This document shows positions 62,308 to 64,000 of a stretch of DNA of 64,000 nucleotides, one piece after another. Every line of letters begins with the position of its first letter. Within the stretch, counting starts at the first letter, position 1. The notes under the pieces are model-generated. The model ran no database searches and was not told the origin of the DNA. It saw nothing but the letters and a program-made list of their open reading frames with translations. The position numbers and the translations under genes were made by a program. The stretch is from Anaerovorax sp. IOR16 (lineage in GTDB: Bacteria; Bacillota; Clostridia; Peptostreptococcales; Anaerovoracaceae): contig NZ_JADQTL010000009.1 in NCBI RefSeq assembly GCF_017168145.1, forward strand, positions 496,001 to 560,000, read 5' to 3'.

Positions 62308-62621
62308 AATTGGATAAAAAGAAAAATGTAAGTCCATTTGAAATCTTTGAAAATATAAGCAATGTTATTAAGAATAGGCTCATATCTGAAGCAATTGCCA
62401 TGAATCAGAATACAGGCTTCATGGAAAAAGAAGAGTTCGAAGAGAAAATAAAGCAATTAGACAACTGGCAGATTGCAGAAATTTCAAAGGATATAGCTTT
62501 ATGGAATGCAGTCAAAGAAACGAATATCAACCTCAGAAGAATGCGAGCTGAGGAAGAACAAAAAAATATAAGTGATGAAATTATTGAAAGCTTAAAAAAG
62601 AAAATGAAGGGGGTTCATTAA
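62304..62621 (+). CDS. hypothetical phage protein
   Basis: A 105-residue helical, charged protein ('IFENISNVIKNRLISEAIAMNQNTGFMEKEEFEEKIKQLDNWQ'). Either ATG 62304 (overlapping the previous stop) or TTG 62310 (better spaced from AAGGGGG) may be the start. No family recognised. Confidence 0.55.
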   Translation: MKLDKKKNVSPFEIFENISNVIKNRLISEAIAMNQNTGFMEKEEFEEKIKQLDNWQIAEISKDIALWNAVKETNINLRRMRAEEEQKNISDEIIESLKKKMKGVH

Positions 62622-62623
62622 CA

Positions 62624-63796
62624 ATGTTTGAAGTTGAAAAGAAAATAATCGTTGACTTGATTCCAAGTACCAACGGAAATAGACCAGGCTACAAGATGGA
62701 ACCAGAATACATAACGGTTCACGACACAGGAAACACCAGTAAAGGTGCTAATGCATATATGCACAGCAGATATATAAAGAATCCGACAACAGGAGCGAGC
62801 TGGCACTTTACCGTTGATGATGAAAAGATATACCAGCACCTACCAACCAATGAGAATGGATGGCATGCTGGGGATGGAAGAAACGGAACAGGAAACAGAA
62901 AAAGTATAGGTATTGAAATTTGCATGAACTCAGATATCGACAGAGCTAAAGCTGAGAATTTAGCAGCTCAGCTTATAACTTACCTCATGTGGAAGTTTGA
63001 TATCCCTGTTCAAAAGGTTGTTCAGCATAATCACTGGACTGGCAAGAATTGTCCAAGTGTGATTCGCTCAAGGAAAAACGGTTGGCAAAGCTTCATAAAA
63101 CTTATTCAGGAATCAAATACCACACTGACATCCATCATGGGAAATATGGAAGCTAAACTGGCACAGATGGTCACATTCGCACTAAAGGGAAATAAGTCCC
63201 CTGCTCTTCCTTACTGCTCCACTGAGGAACTTGCACAAATATTCATTGAAGAAGCTGAGATTGAAGGAGTTAGAGCTGATGTGGCATGGGCTCAAACCTT
63301 AAAAGAAACTGGATATTTCAAATATGGCGGAATAGTAGTTCCAGAGCAAAACAACTATTCAGGAATTGGAGCCTTAAACGGAAATGGAAAAGGACAGGCA
63401 GCAAGATTTGACAGTCCACGACTTGGAGTAAGAGCACAAATTCAACACCTTAAAGCTTATGCATCTACAGAGCCATTAAAACATGAATGTATTGACCCAA
63501 GATTTTCACTTGTAAAAAGAGGCAGTGCTAAATATGTTGAATGGCTTGGTTATAAAAATAATCCCAATGGAGCTGGTTGGGCTTACCCTGGGGATGGCTA
63601 CGGATACGATATTGTAAAGCTTGTAAATCTCATTGTTAAGGAGCCTGTAAATGAAGCACACTGGGGAGATAAATACATTCAGAAAATGAAAGAACTTGGA
63701 TTAATCTCAGGAGAACACAAGGCACTTGATGAACTCACTTGGGCGGAGTTTGGAGCAGTTACCGTAAAGCTCCTTGATATGTTGGCAAAGCAATAA
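62624..63796 (+). CDS. phage endolysin: amidase_2 plus glucosaminidase-like domain
   Basis: A 390-residue two-domain lysin. Residues about 10-160 form an N-acetylmuramoyl-L-alanine amidase of the amidase_2/PGRP type: 'TVHDTGN' (Zn His33), 'GWHAGDG', 'HNHWTGKNCP'. Residues about 205-345 resemble a glucosaminidase domain ('VRADVAWAQTLKETGYFKYGGIVVPEQNNYSGIGALNG'), with the likely catalytic Glu in 'LKETGYF'. A short C-terminal helical tail follows. It cuts host peptidoglycan at lysis. It lies unusually early, before mor. Confidence 0.88.
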   Translation: MFEVEKKIIVDLIPSTNGNRPGYKMEPEYITVHDTGNTSKGANAYMHSRYIKNPTTGASWHFTVDDEKIYQHLPTNENGWHAGDGRNGTGNRKSIGIEICMNSDIDRAKAENLAAQLITYLMWKFDIPVQKVVQHNHWTGKNCPSVIRSRKNGWQSFIKLIQESNTTLTSIMGNMEAKLAQMVTFALKGNKSPALPYCSTEELAQIFIEEAEIEGVRADVAWAQTLKETGYFKYGGIVVPEQNNYSGIGALNGNGKGQAARFDSPRLGVRAQIQHLKAYASTEPLKHECIDPRFSLVKRGSAKYVEWLGYKNNPNGAGWAYPGDGYGYDIVKLVNLIVKEPVNEAHWGDKYIQKMKELGLISGEHKALDELTWAEFGAVTVKLLDMLAKQ

Positions 63797-63859
63797 TCAA
63801 GATATGTATTACTTGATTTCTAAATCCGAATAATGTACAGTTAAGGTGGTGATTCGCAT

Positions 63860-64000
63860 TTGGATGAAAAATGGATGGGCGAACTTACAGTTGAAATGTT
63901 ACCAGAAGTATATAAGGAATTAGCAAGGGTTGTAGGTGTTAATGGGCTTTTATCTCTCACGAAAGAATTTGGTGGAATCAGGCTGTATATTCCGAAAAGA
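63860..64000 (+). CDS. Mor-family middle-operon activator, 5' part
   Basis: TTG 63860 follows AAGGTGGTG. The 47 visible residues ('LTVEMLPEVYKELARVVGVNGLLSLTKEFGGIRLYIPK') match the start of the Mor/C family, which activates middle or late transcription in Mu. The gene runs off the end of the window, so its helix-turn-helix is not seen. Confidence 0.8.
   Translation, partial: MDEKWMGELTVEMLPEVYKELARVVGVNGLLSLTKEFGGIRLYIPKR

Larger units (their letters stand above)
55469..64000 (+). mobile_element. Mu-like transposable prophage, left part
   Basis: Gene order repressor (minus), Cro/Ner-like regulator, MuA transposase, MuB ATPase, Gam, GemA, amidase and Mor matches the early/middle region of Mu-like phages. 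The left end is placed between the lipoprotein terminator and the repressor stop. A TG at 55469 followed by the palindrome TCGTATCAAAATACGA (55476-55491) is the best candidate end. Structural genes and the right end lie beyond the window. Confidence 0.85.

Overview
The window is AT-rich, with strong purine-rich Shine-Dalgarno (SD) sites and frequent TTG/GTG starts. It carries a T-box leader, a yjdF-type riboswitch and two sigma-54 circuits. This fits an anaerobic, amino-acid-using Firmicute of the class Clostridia. A family XIII or Anaerovoracaceae-like member is my guess from gene content; there is no rRNA gene to confirm it. No tRNA, rRNA or CRISPR array was recognised.

Layout. (1) 1-570 is the end of a LysR regulator, followed by a complete F-type ATP synthase operon atpBEFHAGDC (752-6957). 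(2) 7.0-16.3 kb is an amino-acid or guanidino-compound module. It has a PucR-type regulator, a PLP aminotransferase plus ornithine-cyclodeaminase-like enzyme, a RocR-like sigma-54 activator, and a sigma-54-driven operon of ureohydrolase plus three TRAP transporter genes. (3) 16.3-18.1 kb holds a PHP phosphoesterase gene, a decayed 85-bp copy of its 5' part exactly 960 bp upstream, and a beta-sandwich-like protein between them. (4) 18.2-28.5 kb looks less AT-rich in its first part and encodes a surface-signalling island. On the minus strand are a LytTR response regulator, a sortase-type surface protein and a 7TM GHKL kinase in an overlapping operon. Divergent from it are two tiny degenerate receiver proteins and a 1540-residue S-layer-homology protein.

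(5) 28.6-38.9 kb is mixed core: an ABC-F ATPase, a PC4-like protein, a T-box-led ACT/phenylacetate-CoA ligase pair, and a frameshifted HD-GYP gene. It continues with MerR, the riboswitch-controlled yjdF, a serine-recombinase homologue lacking its catalytic serine, and a frameshifted nhaC. (6) 38.9-45.3 kb carries a TetR/membrane-protein pair with matching palindromic operators, PdxR with pdxST, an XRE regulator and a diguanylate cyclase. (7) 45.4-50.0 kb is a self-contained sigma-54 regulon: two upstream palindromes, a -24/-12 promoter, a YfcC transporter, an opine-type dehydrogenase and a Cys-rich activator. (8) 51-55.4 kb is an accessory patch with two HEPN-like proteins, a WapI-like immunity protein and truncated or orphan genes. 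(9) From about 55.47 kb to the end of the window runs the left, early part of a Mu-like transposable prophage: repressor, operators, early small genes, MuA, MuB, Gam, GemA, amidase and Mor. The right end lies outside the window.

Starts were chosen by Shine-Dalgarno spacing, so several differ from the longest open frame. Functions are inferred from remembered family motifs; no database search was run.
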